DNA of 47,689 nt from Deltaproteobacteria bacterium (lineage in GTDB: Bacteria > Desulfobacterota > Desulfobaccia > Desulfobaccales > 0-14-0-80-60-11): the NCBI GenBank assembly GCA_023381945.1, contig JAMCQY010000049.1, positions 1-47,689 of the forward strand, given 5' to 3'. The translations under genes were made by a program, and so were the position numbers. This document shows positions 33,216-41,150 of this stretch, piece by piece. The notes beneath the pieces are model-generated. The model worked only from the letters and a program-made list of their open reading frames with translations. It searched no databases and was not told where the DNA came from. Positions within the stretch are counted from its first letter, which is position 1, and each line of letters opens with the position of its first letter.

Positions 33216-33773
33216 ATGCCTTTATTTAACCGAAAACCGGAAACCGAAAACCGGAAACCGCGAATTTTACTCACCGGTCCGCCGCGCTGCGGCAAGACCA
33301 CCATAGTCCAGAAAGTGGCGGCTGCCTTTTCTGGCCGCGCCGCCGGGTTTTATACCCGGGAGCTCCGGGCTAAAGGCGTGCGGGTGGGCTTTGAGATCGT
33401 CACCCTGGACGGGCAGGCCGCCGGGCTCAGCCACGTGGATTTCCCCGGTCCGATTCGAATCGGCAAATATGGCGTTAATTTAGAAAACCTTCATTCTGTG
33501 GGCCTGCCGGCCCTGGAGCTAAAGCCGGGTGTTGACCTGGTGGTGGTGGATGAAGTGGGCAAGATGGAGTGCCTGTCGGACCGGTTTATCGAGGCCTTGG
33601 AGCGCCTCTGGGTGCAGCCAGTCTCCCTGCTGATCACCGTAGCGGAGAAGGGCGGCGGCTACATGGCGGCTATCAAGGAGAAACCCGACAAAATCCTGAT
33701 TACCGTCACCACCGCCAACCGGGACGATTTGCCGGGGCAAATCTTGAGACTTCTGGACAGGGCAATTCGGTGA
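33216..33773 (+). CDS. THEP1-type nucleoside triphosphatase
   Basis: A 185-residue P-loop NTPase of the THEP1 (nucleotide kinase-related) family. The Walker A is LLTGPPRCGKTTIV, followed by AGFYTRELRAKGVRVGFEIV and Walker B VDLVVVDEVGKMEC. These proteins hydrolyse several nucleoside triphosphates; physiological role is unclear. The first 15 residues (FNRKPETENRKPR) are encoded by a 14-bp tandem repeat at 33231-33258, so the N-terminus probably grew by repeat insertion and the true start is uncertain. No good ribosome-binding site is seen. Confidence 0.87.
   Translation: MPLFNRKPETENRKPRILLTGPPRCGKTTIVQKVAAAFSGRAAGFYTRELRAKGVRVGFEIVTLDGQAAGLSHVDFPGPIRIGKYGVNLENLHSVGLPALELKPGVDLVVVDEVGKMECLSDRFIEALERLWVQPVSLLITVAEKGGGYMAAIKEKPDKILITVTTANRDDLPGQILRLLDRAIR
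33231..33258. repeat. 14-bp tandem repeat inside THEP1 N-terminus
   Basis: CGAAAACCGGAAAC occurs twice in succession and continues with CG. The repeat is translated as part of the N-terminus of the following gene. Confidence 0.85.
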
Positions 33774-33820
33774 CCATGGGAAAGCCCTTGAAATTTTCGG
33801 ACCCCAGGGCACCCGTAGGC

Positions 33821-34066
33821 TTAAAGCCTTGGATCAATATTGCCGGGCCCGCCACATTCTGGCGCGTAGCAGGTGATATTCAGGAATTCGCTTTTCTGGT
33901 GACAACTGGGGCACTCTTCCGGCGGCTTGGACGCGGAAAAGGTATAATGGCAACTGCTGCATCTCCAATAAGTCAGGTTGCATTGGGGGCAGATATCCCC
34001 CAAAAATTTGCCGGAAGCGGTATAGCCGCATAGGGCGCATTCCATTTTCTCTTCCTGGGTTGTCAT
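33821..34066 (-). CDS. small zinc-ribbon protein (rubredoxin-like)
   Basis: An 81-residue protein with four CxxC pairs: MECALCGYTASG, GDICPQCNLTYWRCSSC, PEECPSCHQKS, and a single CYAPEC near the end. The first part resembles the rubredoxin-like domain of rubrerythrins. These knuckles would bind zinc or iron; function is unknown. GAGGTG lies seven bases before the ATG at 34066; an alternative start seven codons later also has a plausible site. The next gene upstream on this strand is far away, so it is monocistronic, with the second MITE 43 bp upstream of its start. Confidence 0.72.
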   Translation of the reverse strand: MTTQEEKMECALCGYTASGKFLGDICPQCNLTYWRCSSCHYTFSASKPPEECPSCHQKSEFLNITCYAPECGGPGNIDPRL

Positions 34067-34091
34067 CAGTCACACCTCGCTTTTGACTTTT

Positions 34092-34110
34092 TATCCACCC
34101 AAGACAACTA
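34092..34110. repeat. 19-bp direct repeat flanking MITE copy 2 (left)
   Basis: TATCCACCCAAGACAACTA recurs, with a single C-to-G change, at 34233-34251 on the other side of the element, overlapping its terminal TA. This looks like a duplication of the insertion site, longer than usual for such elements. Confidence 0.7.
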
Positions 34111-34234
34111 TAGCGATTGCCAAAAGTTTTTTCCGATACCGGATGTATTGTAGGGGCGGACCCATGTGTCCGCCCGCAGGAGGGCGCACACGCGGGTGCG
34201 CCCCTACAGGAAATTATTTTTGGTAATCGCTATA
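34109..34234. repeat. MITE-like inverted-repeat element, copy 2 (inverted)
   Basis: A 126-bp element with 17-bp terminal inverted repeats (TATAGCGATTGCCAAAA, one mismatch at the other end) and a nested GTAGGGGCG palindrome. It matches the reverse complement of copy 1 at 4162-4288 with six mismatches and one gap by eye. It fills most of the 319-bp spacer between the zinc-ribbon gene and prmA; the remainder of that spacer is AT-rich without an evident gene. Confidence 0.85.
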
Positions 34235-34251
34235 TCCACCGAAGACAACTA
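34233..34251. repeat. 19-bp direct repeat flanking MITE copy 2 (right)
   Basis: TATCCACCGAAGACAACTA, the partner of 34092-34110 with one mismatch. Confidence 0.7.
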
Positions 34252-34385
34252 TTATTCGTGAATTAAAGATAAGCCCCAATTCCTGGTAGTCAAGAAAGCA
34301 TCCTCTTGATAACCAAGCCTATAGAACGCCAGATATTCCCTGGATAAATTGCAATTATTTAGTCCCGGACATATAATTTCCCAAT

Positions 34386-35279
34386 ATGGCTAAAGAAACC
34401 TGGATCGAAGTGCGGTTCCTGATGCCTGCCGGGATGCAGGAAGAAGGGGCCATGTTTCTGACGGAGTTCAGCGGCCGGGGCGTGATCCTGGAAGAAGAGG
34501 GGGCGCCAGCCGGCGGCGTGGTGATTCGAGCCTTTTTCCGGCCCGAGGAGTTCGGCCCCTGGCAGCAGGAGCAGTTGCAGGAATACCTGAAGCGCCTGGC
34601 CGGCCACGACCTCTATCCCCTGGGGCTGGAGATGCGCCGGGTGGCCGAAGAGGATTGGGCCGAGGCCTGGAAGGCCCATTTCAAAACGCAGAAGGTCACC
34701 TCCCGCCTGGTGATCCGCCCGCCCTGGGAAGACTACACGCCGGCGGCCGAAGAAATCGTGGTCACCATTTATCCGGGTATGGCCTTCGGCACCGGGCGGC
34801 ACGCCACGACGCTGCTTTGCCTGCAAGCCTTAGAAGATATCTGGGGCCGTGACCTGCCGGAGGTGGCGAATCCCTGGCAGGTGCTGGACGTGGGCACCGG
34901 CACCGGCATCCTGGCCCTGGCCGCGGCCCGGTTGGGGGCCGGGGTGCTGGCCATCGACGTGGACCCGGAAGCCGTGGCCGCGGCCTTGGAAAACGTACGT
35001 TTGAATGACCTGGAGGGTCGGATTCTGGTGGAGCCCACCCTGCTGCAGGCCATCCGGCAGCAGTTCGCCCTGATCCTGGCCAACCTGACAGCCCCTGACC
35101 TGCTGCAACTGGCCGATTCCCTCACCGGGCGGTTGTTGAACGGCGGCGCCCTGATCATTTCAGGATTTTTGGAAACCGACCTGCCGCAGATTGAGGGCCG
35201 CTTCCTGGAGTTGGGGCTGCGGCAGGCCGAGGTGCTCGCTTTGGACGAGTGGAGGGCCGTGATTTTAAGAAGGCCGTGA
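34386..35279 (+). CDS. prmA: ribosomal protein L11 methyltransferase
   Basis: A 297-residue SAM-dependent methyltransferase that trimethylates lysines and the N-terminus of ribosomal protein L11. An N-terminal recognition domain (WIEVRFLMPAGMQEEGAMFL) is followed by the catalytic domain: GMAFGTGRHATTLLCLQAL, the SAM-binding motif VLDVGTGTGILALAAARLG, AIDVDPEAVAAALENVRLND, and LILANLTAPDLLQLA, the substrate-site motif. Length and order agree with bacterial PrmA. The phasin-like gene follows 55 bp downstream. Confidence 0.93.
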   Translation: MAKETWIEVRFLMPAGMQEEGAMFLTEFSGRGVILEEEGAPAGGVVIRAFFRPEEFGPWQQEQLQEYLKRLAGHDLYPLGLEMRRVAEEDWAEAWKAHFKTQKVTSRLVIRPPWEDYTPAAEEIVVTIYPGMAFGTGRHATTLLCLQALEDIWGRDLPEVANPWQVLDVGTGTGILALAAARLGAGVLAIDVDPEAVAAALENVRLNDLEGRILVEPTLLQAIRQQFALILANLTAPDLLQLADSLTGRLLNGGALIISGFLETDLPQIEGRFLELGLRQAEVLALDEWRAVILRRP

Positions 35280-35334
35280 GAAAGGTAGCAGTGAGAAGAC
35301 CGGTTATGGCAATGTATGGGGATTGTCAAGGGAA

Positions 35335-35655
35335 ATGGTGAACAATATGAAAGACATCTTGCAGAAGGCCTGGCATTTTGGCCTGGGAGTCTTCGATTTC
35401 ACCCGGGAGAAAGTCGAAGCAGTAGTGGCGGAGATGGTGCGCCGGGGGGAAATCAGCCAACAGGAGAGCCCCGAGGCGGTGAAGGAACTATTGGGGAAGG
35501 CCCAAGAGGCGCAGGCAGCCCTGGTGGAAAAAGTCAAAGAACTGGTCAATACGACTTTGGCAGAACTGAGGCCGGCTCGGGCCGCGGACCTCGAAGCCTT
35601 GGAGAAGCGGGTGACGGCCTTGGAAGAAGAGGTCAGGCGGCTCAAAGGCTTATAG
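35335..35655 (+). CDS. phasin-like coiled-coil protein
   Basis: A 106-residue helical protein (MVNNMKDILQKAWHFGLG start) with long amphipathic helices: FDFTREKVEAVVAEMVRRGE, EAVKELLGKAQEAQAALVEK and a final heptad coil ALEKRVTALEEEVRRLKGL. It resembles the small phasin/PhaF-related family (polyhydroxyalkanoate regulator type) common in this part of the bacteria, where it may act as scaffold rather than granule protein. The start is uncertain: TTG 35323, ATG 35335 and ATG 35347 are possible. Confidence 0.75.
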   Translation: MVNNMKDILQKAWHFGLGVFDFTREKVEAVVAEMVRRGEISQQESPEAVKELLGKAQEAQAALVEKVKELVNTTLAELRPARAADLEALEKRVTALEEEVRRLKGL

Positions 35656-35725
35656 GTTTCGAATTCTAAACTGATGCGCGGGACGCGAACTGCACATAAC
35701 CCGGGTGAAACTGGCGCCGCGCCTG

Positions 35726-35754
35726 GGCAGTGCAGGCTGAAGCCTGCGGCTACA
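35726..35754. repeat. short inverted repeat, CAGGCT family
   Basis: GTGCAGGCTGAAGCCTGCGG: GCAGGCT faces AGCCTGC across a two-base loop. Nearly identical to the second hairpin at 15641-15663. Confidence 0.75.
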
Positions 35755-35882
35755 AACAATATTAATGATCGCAAGCACGGAGGCTTGTTCCACCGAGACA
35801 CCCGCCCCACCATAGAATTGAAAAGAACCAAGAATTAAGAACGAAAAACTCGAAACTGACTACTGATCCCTGGCTACTGATA

Positions 35883-36611
35883 ATGCGCCGATTCTATGCG
35901 CCTCCGGAGCGCTTTCAAGATGACACGGTGATGCTGGACCCTGACGAGACGCGGCATCTGGCTCGGGTTTTGCGGTTGGGGGTGGGCGACCTGGTGGAGG
36001 TCTGCGACGGCCAGGGGCGCAGTGTCGAGGCCCGCCTAACCGGATTGGATCCGAAGGGGGCGCATCTACGGATACTCCGTGATTTGGCTTTCTGGGGAGA
36101 ATCCCCCCTGGTCCTGGTTCTGGGGATCGGTTTGGCCAAAGGCGAGGCCCTGGAGGGGGTGGTGCGCCAGGCCACTGAAATGGGGGTGCAGCGGATCATT
36201 CCGTTTGTGTCGGAGCGCTCGGAGCGGGTGACCCCGGAACGGGGCAGGCGCCGCCGGGAACGCTGGCAGCGTTTGACGCGGGAGATGATCAAGTCCTGTC
36301 AGCGTTCGCTGCTGCCGGAGATCGAGGCGGTACAGGAATTTTCCGGGGTTTTGGCGGGTTCGGAAGCAGTGAAGCTGATCTTTTGGGAAGAGGAGCGGGG
36401 TGGGGGGCTGCAGTCTCTGCTGGCGCAACCCCGGCCCGGCACGGTACGACTCCTCATAGGCCCCGAAGGCGGTTTTTCGGCGGCGGAAGTGGACCAGGCG
36501 CGGGCTGCCGGCTTTGCCATCGCCAGTCTGGGGCCCCGGCGCCTTAAAGTAGAGACCGCGGCCCTGGCGGCCCTAAGCCTGTTGCAGCACGCCTGGGGAG
36601 ACCTGGCCTGA
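35883..36611 (+). CDS. rsmE: 16S rRNA m3U1498 methyltransferase
   Basis: A 242-residue SPOUT-fold methyltransferase that modifies U1498 of 16S rRNA. An N-terminal PUA-like part (MRRFYAPPERFQDDTVMLDP, DETRHLARVLRLGVGD) leads to the SPOUT domain with RLLIGPEGGFSAAEVDQARA and the knot signature LGPRRLKVETAALAALSLLQ. Length and both motifs are standard. It lies in the same direction as prmA and the radical SAM gene, separated by spacer repeats. Confidence 0.94.
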   Translation: MRRFYAPPERFQDDTVMLDPDETRHLARVLRLGVGDLVEVCDGQGRSVEARLTGLDPKGAHLRILRDLAFWGESPLVLVLGIGLAKGEALEGVVRQATEMGVQRIIPFVSERSERVTPERGRRRRERWQRLTREMIKSCQRSLLPEIEAVQEFSGVLAGSEAVKLIFWEEERGGGLQSLLAQPRPGTVRLLIGPEGGFSAAEVDQARAAGFAIASLGPRRLKVETAALAALSLLQHAWGDLA

Positions 36612-36670
36612 AGAGTAGCCAGTAGTCAGTTGTCAGTGAGCAGGGAGAAGTTATCAGTAAGCAGTTAACA
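36612..36670. repeat. CAGTTATCAG-type tandem spacer repeat
   Basis: Irregular units AGTAGCCAGTAGTCAGTTGT, CAGTGAGCAGGGAGAAG and TTATCAGTAAGCAGTTAACA lie between rsmE and the radical SAM gene. They resemble the units at 33134-33160, 35858-35880 and 37595-37620. Confidence 0.65.
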
Positions 36671-36683
36671 GTTTTGAGAACCA

Positions 36684-37616
36684 ATGTTTAAAACGCTTCC
36701 CTACCTGGATCTCAACACTCACCTGCGGCGGCGATTCGGGTTTCGGGTGCAGAAGCTCACTCTGGATGCAGGCTTAAGCTGTCCCAATCGGGACGGCCGG
36801 GTCGGTACGGGGGGATGCCTCTTCTGCAACGTCCGGGGTTCCGGCACCGGGGCCGCCGTCCGGGGACTCAGCCTGACGGCGCAGATTCAGGAAGGCATGC
36901 AGCGCTTGAAGAAGCGCTACCGCGCCGAAAAGTTCATCGCCTACTTTCAAAGCTTTTCCAATACTTACGCGGCAGTGACGCGGTTGCAGGCTCTCTATGA
37001 CGAGGCGCTGGCTTTCCCTGAAATAGCGGGGTTGAGTATTGGCACCCGGCCTGATTGTCTGGCTGACGAGGTGCTGGATTTGCTGGCGGGATATGCCCAG
37101 GAGCGGTTGTTATGGCTGGAATTGGGGTTGCAGTCGTCCCATGAGCGGACTCTGCGGGAACTTAACCGGGGCCATGACGTCGCCTGTTTTACCCAAGCGG
37201 TGCAGCGGGCCGCGGCCCGTGGTCTGGAAGTGGTGGCCCACGTGATTTTGGGTCTGCCTGGAGAGGGGCCGGAGGAGATGGCCGCCACTGCGGCTTATCT
37301 GGCGCGCCTGCCCTTGCAGGGGGTCAAAATCCACCTGCTTTACGTGGTGGCGGGTTCCGGTCTGGCCCGGCTCTATCGAGCGGGAGCTTACGTCTGCCTC
37401 ACGGAAGAAGAATACGTGCAGGCGGTCGTTGACTTCGTGGAACTCCTGCCGCCGCACCTGGTCATCCATCGTCTCACCGGTGACCCGCATCGCCGGGAAC
37501 TGCTGGCCCCCGACTGGTGCCTGGATAAGTCACGGGTCTTAAGACGCCTCCTGGAAGAGTTTGCCCGCCGGGGCAGTTGTCAGGGGAGTAAAGGGAAGGC
37601 AAGCAATAAGCAGTGA
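36684..37616 (+). CDS. radical SAM protein, TIGR01212/YhcC type
   Basis: A 310-residue radical SAM enzyme. The iron-sulfur motif is SCPNRDGRVGTGGCLFCN (C-x11-C-x2-C), the variant typical of the YhcC/TIGR01212 family, followed by GRPD-like TRPDCLADEVLDLL and LWLELGLQSSHERTLRELNR. Family members have no firmly established reaction; relation to Elp3-type proteins is known. Full length. The last residues (SCQGSKGKASNKQ) are encoded by a spacer repeat. Another 63 bp of AT-rich DNA separate it from the next gene's leader. Confidence 0.9.
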   Translation: MFKTLPYLDLNTHLRRRFGFRVQKLTLDAGLSCPNRDGRVGTGGCLFCNVRGSGTGAAVRGLSLTAQIQEGMQRLKKRYRAEKFIAYFQSFSNTYAAVTRLQALYDEALAFPEIAGLSIGTRPDCLADEVLDLLAGYAQERLLWLELGLQSSHERTLRELNRGHDVACFTQAVQRAAARGLEVVAHVILGLPGEGPEEMAATAAYLARLPLQGVKIHLLYVVAGSGLARLYRAGAYVCLTEEEYVQAVVDFVELLPPHLVIHRLTGDPHRRELLAPDWCLDKSRVLRRLLEEFARRGSCQGSKGKASNKQ

Positions 37617-37740
37617 GCTGCAAGACCTGCAATTAGCTTGAAGTTCTTTTAATAATTTTTGAGGTAAGAAAAAAGGCTTTGCCAGATGGCGGCTCACGGC
37701 TATAGTGGAAGAAGGCTTTTGTCTAATAAGATCGGGAAAA

Positions 37741-38547
37741 ATGAACGAAGCTCCTAATAACCGGAAAAAACAAGTGGCCGCGGTTCCTCCCCCGGCTTCC
37801 TGGCGACAAGGGATGGCCTCCATCCGCCGCAACTGGCTCATCTGGTCCATCGCCGGGTTGGTGCTCCTGACTCTGCTGTCCTATGCGGCCAGATGTGCAG
37901 TGTGCAGCACCGGCTTGTGGGATTGGGCCTGCCGGTTTTACTTTCTCATGGATGACAAGGAGAAGGTGACGGCCTTCTTGAAGAAGGCGGGACCGGCGGC
38001 TCCCCTGACCTTCATGGTCACCCAGGTCCTGCAGGTAGTGTTTGCCCCCATCCCTGGAGAGGCCACCGGCTTCATCGGCGGCTACCTGTTCGGGGTGCCC
38101 CTCGGGATGCTTTACTCCACCATTGGACTTACCGTAGGCTCAATGAGCGCTTTTCTCCTGGGGCGTCTGTTGGAGGTCAAATTCGTGGCCCGGGTAGTCA
38201 GCCGGGGAACTTTGGATAAATTCGATTTTTTGATGGAGCGTCAGGGAGCCCTCATCGCTTTTTTCTTATTCGTGGTGCCTGGCTTCCCCAAGGATTACCT
38301 CTGCTTTATTCTGGGCTTAAGCACCATGGATTGGCGGCTGTTTTTCCTAATGTCTACCGTGGGCCGGCTGCCCGGCACCTTGATGCTGACCCTGCAAGGG
38401 GCCCACGTTTACCGGGGCAATTATCTGGTGAGCGCCCTGTTGCTGGGATTCTGCCTGGCATTGGCGGGGGGCCTCTTTCTATTTCGGGAGCCGCTGTATC
38501 AATGGCTGTTGACCTGGCATAAAAATCATCTAAATAAGAGGTCCTAG
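37741..38547 (+). CDS. TVP38/TMEM64 (VTT-domain) membrane protein
   Basis: A 268-residue membrane protein with about six hydrophobic segments. The VTT/SNARE-associated signature is clear: VVFAPIPGEATGFIGGYLFG, followed by GSMSAFLLGRLLEVKFVARV and VVPGFPKDYLCFILGLSTM. Relatives (DedA/VTT superfamily) act as lipid scramblases or flippases. The start at 37741 is preferred over 37705 because the preceding 12 codons have no family character. A possible Cys pair (RCAVCSTGLWDWAC) lies in the first loop. Confidence 0.88.
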   Translation: MNEAPNNRKKQVAAVPPPASWRQGMASIRRNWLIWSIAGLVLLTLLSYAARCAVCSTGLWDWACRFYFLMDDKEKVTAFLKKAGPAAPLTFMVTQVLQVVFAPIPGEATGFIGGYLFGVPLGMLYSTIGLTVGSMSAFLLGRLLEVKFVARVVSRGTLDKFDFLMERQGALIAFFLFVVPGFPKDYLCFILGLSTMDWRLFFLMSTVGRLPGTLMLTLQGAHVYRGNYLVSALLLGFCLALAGGLFLFREPLYQWLLTWHKNHLNKRS

Positions 38548-38573
38548 CCGACTAAACAGATTGGCAAGAAAAA

Positions 38574-38609
38574 GAGGGGAGGCCCGGCAGAACTCCCGGA
38601 CCTCCCCTC
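38574..38609 (-). terminator. intrinsic terminator hairpin downstream of HU
   Basis: On the minus strand GAGGGGAGG-TCCGG faces CCGG-GCCTCCCCTC with one internal mismatch and is followed by TTTTTCTT. It is oriented to end transcription coming from the HU gene about 190 bp upstream. In the other direction it lies 26 bases past the VTT gene but without a T run. Confidence 0.65.
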
Positions 38610-38651
38610 GGTCACTTTTGATGCCTTAATGGCAAAAAAAGCGTTCCACGC

Positions 38652-38681
38652 CCAGCCGGATTGGGGAGTTTATCCGGCTGG
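38652..38681. other. perfect 10-bp inverted repeat in HU/VTT spacer
   Basis: CCAGCCGGAT and ATCCGGCTGG are separated by ten bases (TGGGGAGTTT). A second small hairpin (TTCGGCGGGATAATCCCGAA) follows directly. The spacer is thus densely structured; it might be the 3' untranslated part of the HU transcript. Confidence 0.6.
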
Positions 38682-38798
38682 CGTTCGGCGGGATAATCCC
38701 GAAAATAATTCTTTTAAAATGCCTAAGCTGCTACGAGCCCCAACTGCCATGTAACCGCTGAACTTAACAGCGGCGGCCCGTCTCTTGACTTCTACTAT

Positions 38799-39071
38799 TT
38801 ATTTAACCATCTCTTTGAGCTGTTTGCCGGGTTTGAATTTCACCACTTTGGTTTCAGCGATCTTGATAGGCTTGCCGGTCTGAGGATTGCGGCCTTCACG
38901 GGCCTTTCGTTCCGTCACGGAAAAAGTGCCGAATCCGGCCAACGCCAGGCGGCCTGAATTCTTCAAGGTTTCGGAAACAATCCGGATCAGGCTGTTAATG
39001 GCTTTTTCCGCGTCCACTTTCCTTACCTGGGCCTCTCCCGCCACTGCCGCAATTAATTCTGCCTTGGTCAT
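38799..39071 (-). CDS. hup: HU-family histone-like DNA-binding protein
   Basis: A 90-residue DNA-bending protein. It begins MTKAELIAAVAGEAQVRKVD, has the dimer core SGRLALAGFGTFSVTERKAR and the beta-arm signature GRNPQTGKPIKIAETKVVKF ending PGKQLKEMVK. The RNPQTGK motif with its intercalating Pro is intact. HU organises the nucleoid. A GGAGAAAGGGAGAG stretch precedes the ATG. It is a single gene with a hairpin terminator downstream. Confidence 0.95.
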   Translation of the reverse strand: MTKAELIAAVAGEAQVRKVDAEKAINSLIRIVSETLKNSGRLALAGFGTFSVTERKAREGRNPQTGKPIKIAETKVVKFKPGKQLKEMVK

Positions 39072-39485
39072 AATCTCTCTCCCTTTCTCCTGGTTTGCGG
39101 TTGACTACAATTCCCCTATAGCCATGGCCAACTACTTGGAAAATGGGTTTTCCGACGCCCATCCCCCCCTTTAAAAAGATATTATTTAAATCTCCCCCCA
39201 GGCCCATTGCGCCAGCTGCCGCTGCTCAGGGGCCATCGGGCGTAACAGCTATCCCTTGATAGCACAAAATAACGATGGGTGACAATAAAATTATTGCAAT
39301 AAAACCTTTTATTCATCACATTTTCATCGAATATTTTGTCTTGAATGAAATGGAGGTAAGTCTATTTAAAGGCGCCAGACCCGGGTTGTACGGGATAACG
39401 TCTTACAATAACAACCATTTTTGGCAAAAAAGTCCGTGACCTGGAGAGAGGAAGGCAGTGAAAAGTCGTTGCGGTTGCCCGGAAG
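39072..39485. other. 414-bp intergenic region
   Basis: No gene is supported on either strand. It is AT-rich in the middle (about 39280-39360) and presumably holds the HU promoter; a degenerate CCCCCCTTTAAAA sequence near 39165 resembles part of the repeat at 20571. Confidence 0.55.
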
Positions 39486-40589
39486 CTATCTGGTGACGTG
39501 ACGCAATAAACCTATGGCGCCGGCGCCGCAAACCAGATGCGGGAAGGTTACCGCCAGAAGAACGGGCCAGCGGCCGGCCTGGCCATAGGAGGCGCAAAAC
39601 CCGACGAAGAGCCAGTAGGCGAACATCAGGCCCAGCCCCAGGGCCACAATGGAGGTGAGGTGGATCTCGTTATGGCGCAAGACTAGCCCCAGACCCAAAA
39701 TGATCATGATCAATGGCGTAACCGCCAGGGTCAGGCGACTGTACAGGTCTACCCGGTAGGGGGTGGACTTATAGCCGTCCCGCTCCAGGCGGCCTACATA
39801 GCGGTAGAGCTCGAGGAAGTCCATCTCGTTGACTTTTTTCTCCAGATTGCCAAAGTCTTCCGGGCGCTCGGTCAGGACAATGTCCCGTTGTTGGAATTTT
39901 TCCCCGGAGAGACTGCCGTTCTCGTCCATGGTCTGGATCTGCCCATTGGTAAAGCGCCAGTGATCTCCCTGGAATTGGGCGCGGGCCGCCGCAATAATCT
40001 GCACCAGATGGAACTGCCGGTCGAAAAGATATATCTTGACCCCTTCGATGGTCTGGATATCTTTGCGGAATATGAGAATATTATAGATGGCCTGGTCGCC
40101 TTTGTACCAGAAGTGCTCCATGGTGTGGAGATCCCGGGGCGGTTTTTTCTCCACCTGGATCTGCCAGAAGTTGTTCAGGCTTCCCTGGCTCCAAGGGATC
40201 AAGAAGAGGTTCAAGACCAGCATGACGGCCGCCAACCAGCCGGTCAGATAGACCAATGGCCGGGCGAGTTGCAGGATATCCAGGCCGGAGGTGCGGATGG
40301 CCATGGTTTCCTGGTTGCGGGACATGAGCCCGAAGGTGAGCATGATGCCCAGCATCACCGCGGCGGGCAGGACCTGGCCCACCGCGAAAGGGATCTTCAG
40401 AAAAGAATAAAATATCATCCCCGCCACCCCCAGGTGCGCCCGGACCAGGCGGTCGATCTTCTCAAAAAAGTCGACAATGACAAACAGGGAGATGAAGGTG
40501 GCCAGGCTCAGGCTCATGAGCTTGAGGAACTCCCGGGCTATATAGGCCTCTAGGATGCGGGGGCGCCTGGCGAAGGCGAATGGTTCCAT
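39486..40589 (-). CDS. LptF/LptG-family lipopolysaccharide export permease
   Basis: A 367-residue YjgP/YjgQ-family membrane protein of the LptBFGC machine that extracts lipopolysaccharide from the inner membrane. N-terminal helices (YIAREFLKLMSLSLATFISL, then FFEKIDRLV) are followed by a helix pair (LKIPFAVGQVLPAAVMLGIM), a large periplasmic beta-jellyroll (about residues 130-270) and three C-terminal helices. The first-helix pattern and the FEKIDR motif are typical. Only one of the pair is present in this window; the partner must lie elsewhere, so F or G is left open. Confidence 0.88.
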   Translation of the reverse strand: MEPFAFARRPRILEAYIAREFLKLMSLSLATFISLFVIVDFFEKIDRLVRAHLGVAGMIFYSFLKIPFAVGQVLPAAVMLGIMLTFGLMSRNQETMAIRTSGLDILQLARPLVYLTGWLAAVMLVLNLFLIPWSQGSLNNFWQIQVEKKPPRDLHTMEHFWYKGDQAIYNILIFRKDIQTIEGVKIYLFDRQFHLVQIIAAARAQFQGDHWRFTNGQIQTMDENGSLSGEKFQQRDIVLTERPEDFGNLEKKVNEMDFLELYRYVGRLERDGYKSTPYRVDLYSRLTLAVTPLIMIILGLGLVLRHNEIHLTSIVALGLGLMFAYWLFVGFCASYGQAGRWPVLLAVTFPHLVCGAGAIGLLRHVTR

Positions 40590-40644
40590 ATTTTTAAAAC
40601 TTATCAGAAGATTGATTTGTTTTCATCCATAAGAGTAAAAGAGG

Positions 40645-40702
40645 TCAGGGATTAGATTAGAAATGCAGGATTCGTGTTTTTACTGACCCTGACCCCTGGT
40701 GT
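40645..40702. repeat. inverted GGTCAGGG-type spacer repeat
   Basis: GAGGTCAGGGATTAGA faces CTGACCCTGACCCCTGG across about 25 bases. It belongs to the GGGGTCAGGG/ATTAGGGG spacer family also present at 28585-28608, 30388-30415 and 31774-31850. Confidence 0.6.
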
Positions 40703-40864
40703 CCTAAATGCGTCTCGGCTTTCACCTATCAAGCGGCGTGGAATTGGGGCTTTGCCTGGATACGAAGTGTAGAGGCGGCTCTCGAACTTTCGATGCGGCC
40801 AGACCTTGAATTCCCGCAATTACATAATTATTTTTGGCCTGAATACTTCTCTAAAGGAGATGGT

Positions 40865-41029
40865 ATGCCTACCTATGTTTATGCCTGCAAAAAATGCGGG
40901 GAGAATTTCAGCCAAATCATGAGTATCAGGGAGTATAACGAAGCCAAGGTTACCTGCCCCAAGTGCAAATCGGCCGAAGTGGAGCAGCAGTTGACCGAAT
41001 TCATCGCCCGGACCAGCCGCAAGAGTTGA
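40865..41029 (+). CDS. FmdB-family zinc-ribbon protein
   Basis: A 54-residue protein with the FmdB/CxxC_CxxC_SSSS layout: PTYVYACKKCGENFSQIMS and VTCPKCKSAEVEQQL, i.e. two CxxC knuckles for one zinc ion. The ATG at 40865 has AAGGAG six bases upstream and gives the typical MPTY start; the longer frame to 40793 is not needed. Family members are putative regulators of uncertain function. Confidence 0.88.
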   Translation: MPTYVYACKKCGENFSQIMSIREYNEAKVTCPKCKSAEVEQQLTEFIARTSRKS

Positions 41030-41078
41030 AAGTTGCTTTCAGCGGTCTACAGCAGTCAACAAAATCTCGTGAACTATA

Positions 41079-41097
41079 GGGCGGGCCGCGCCCGCCC
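41079..41097. terminator. GC hairpin between convergent fmdB-like and comEC genes
   Basis: Perfect eight-base stem GGGCGGGC/GCCCGCCC with loop CGC, 50 bases after the FmdB-like stop and 54 before the comEC stop. There is no T run, so its termination strength is uncertain. Confidence 0.5.
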
Positions 41098-41150
41098 GGT
41101 TGCCGCGGCCGTTAACGCTTTAAATTTTATCCCTTTGGAAGTAGGAAAGT

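Noticed and set aside
36612..36670. Possible CRISPR-like array from CAGT-type repeats
   Set aside because: Units are irregular, 7-10 bp long and without unique spacers of constant size; no cas genes are present.
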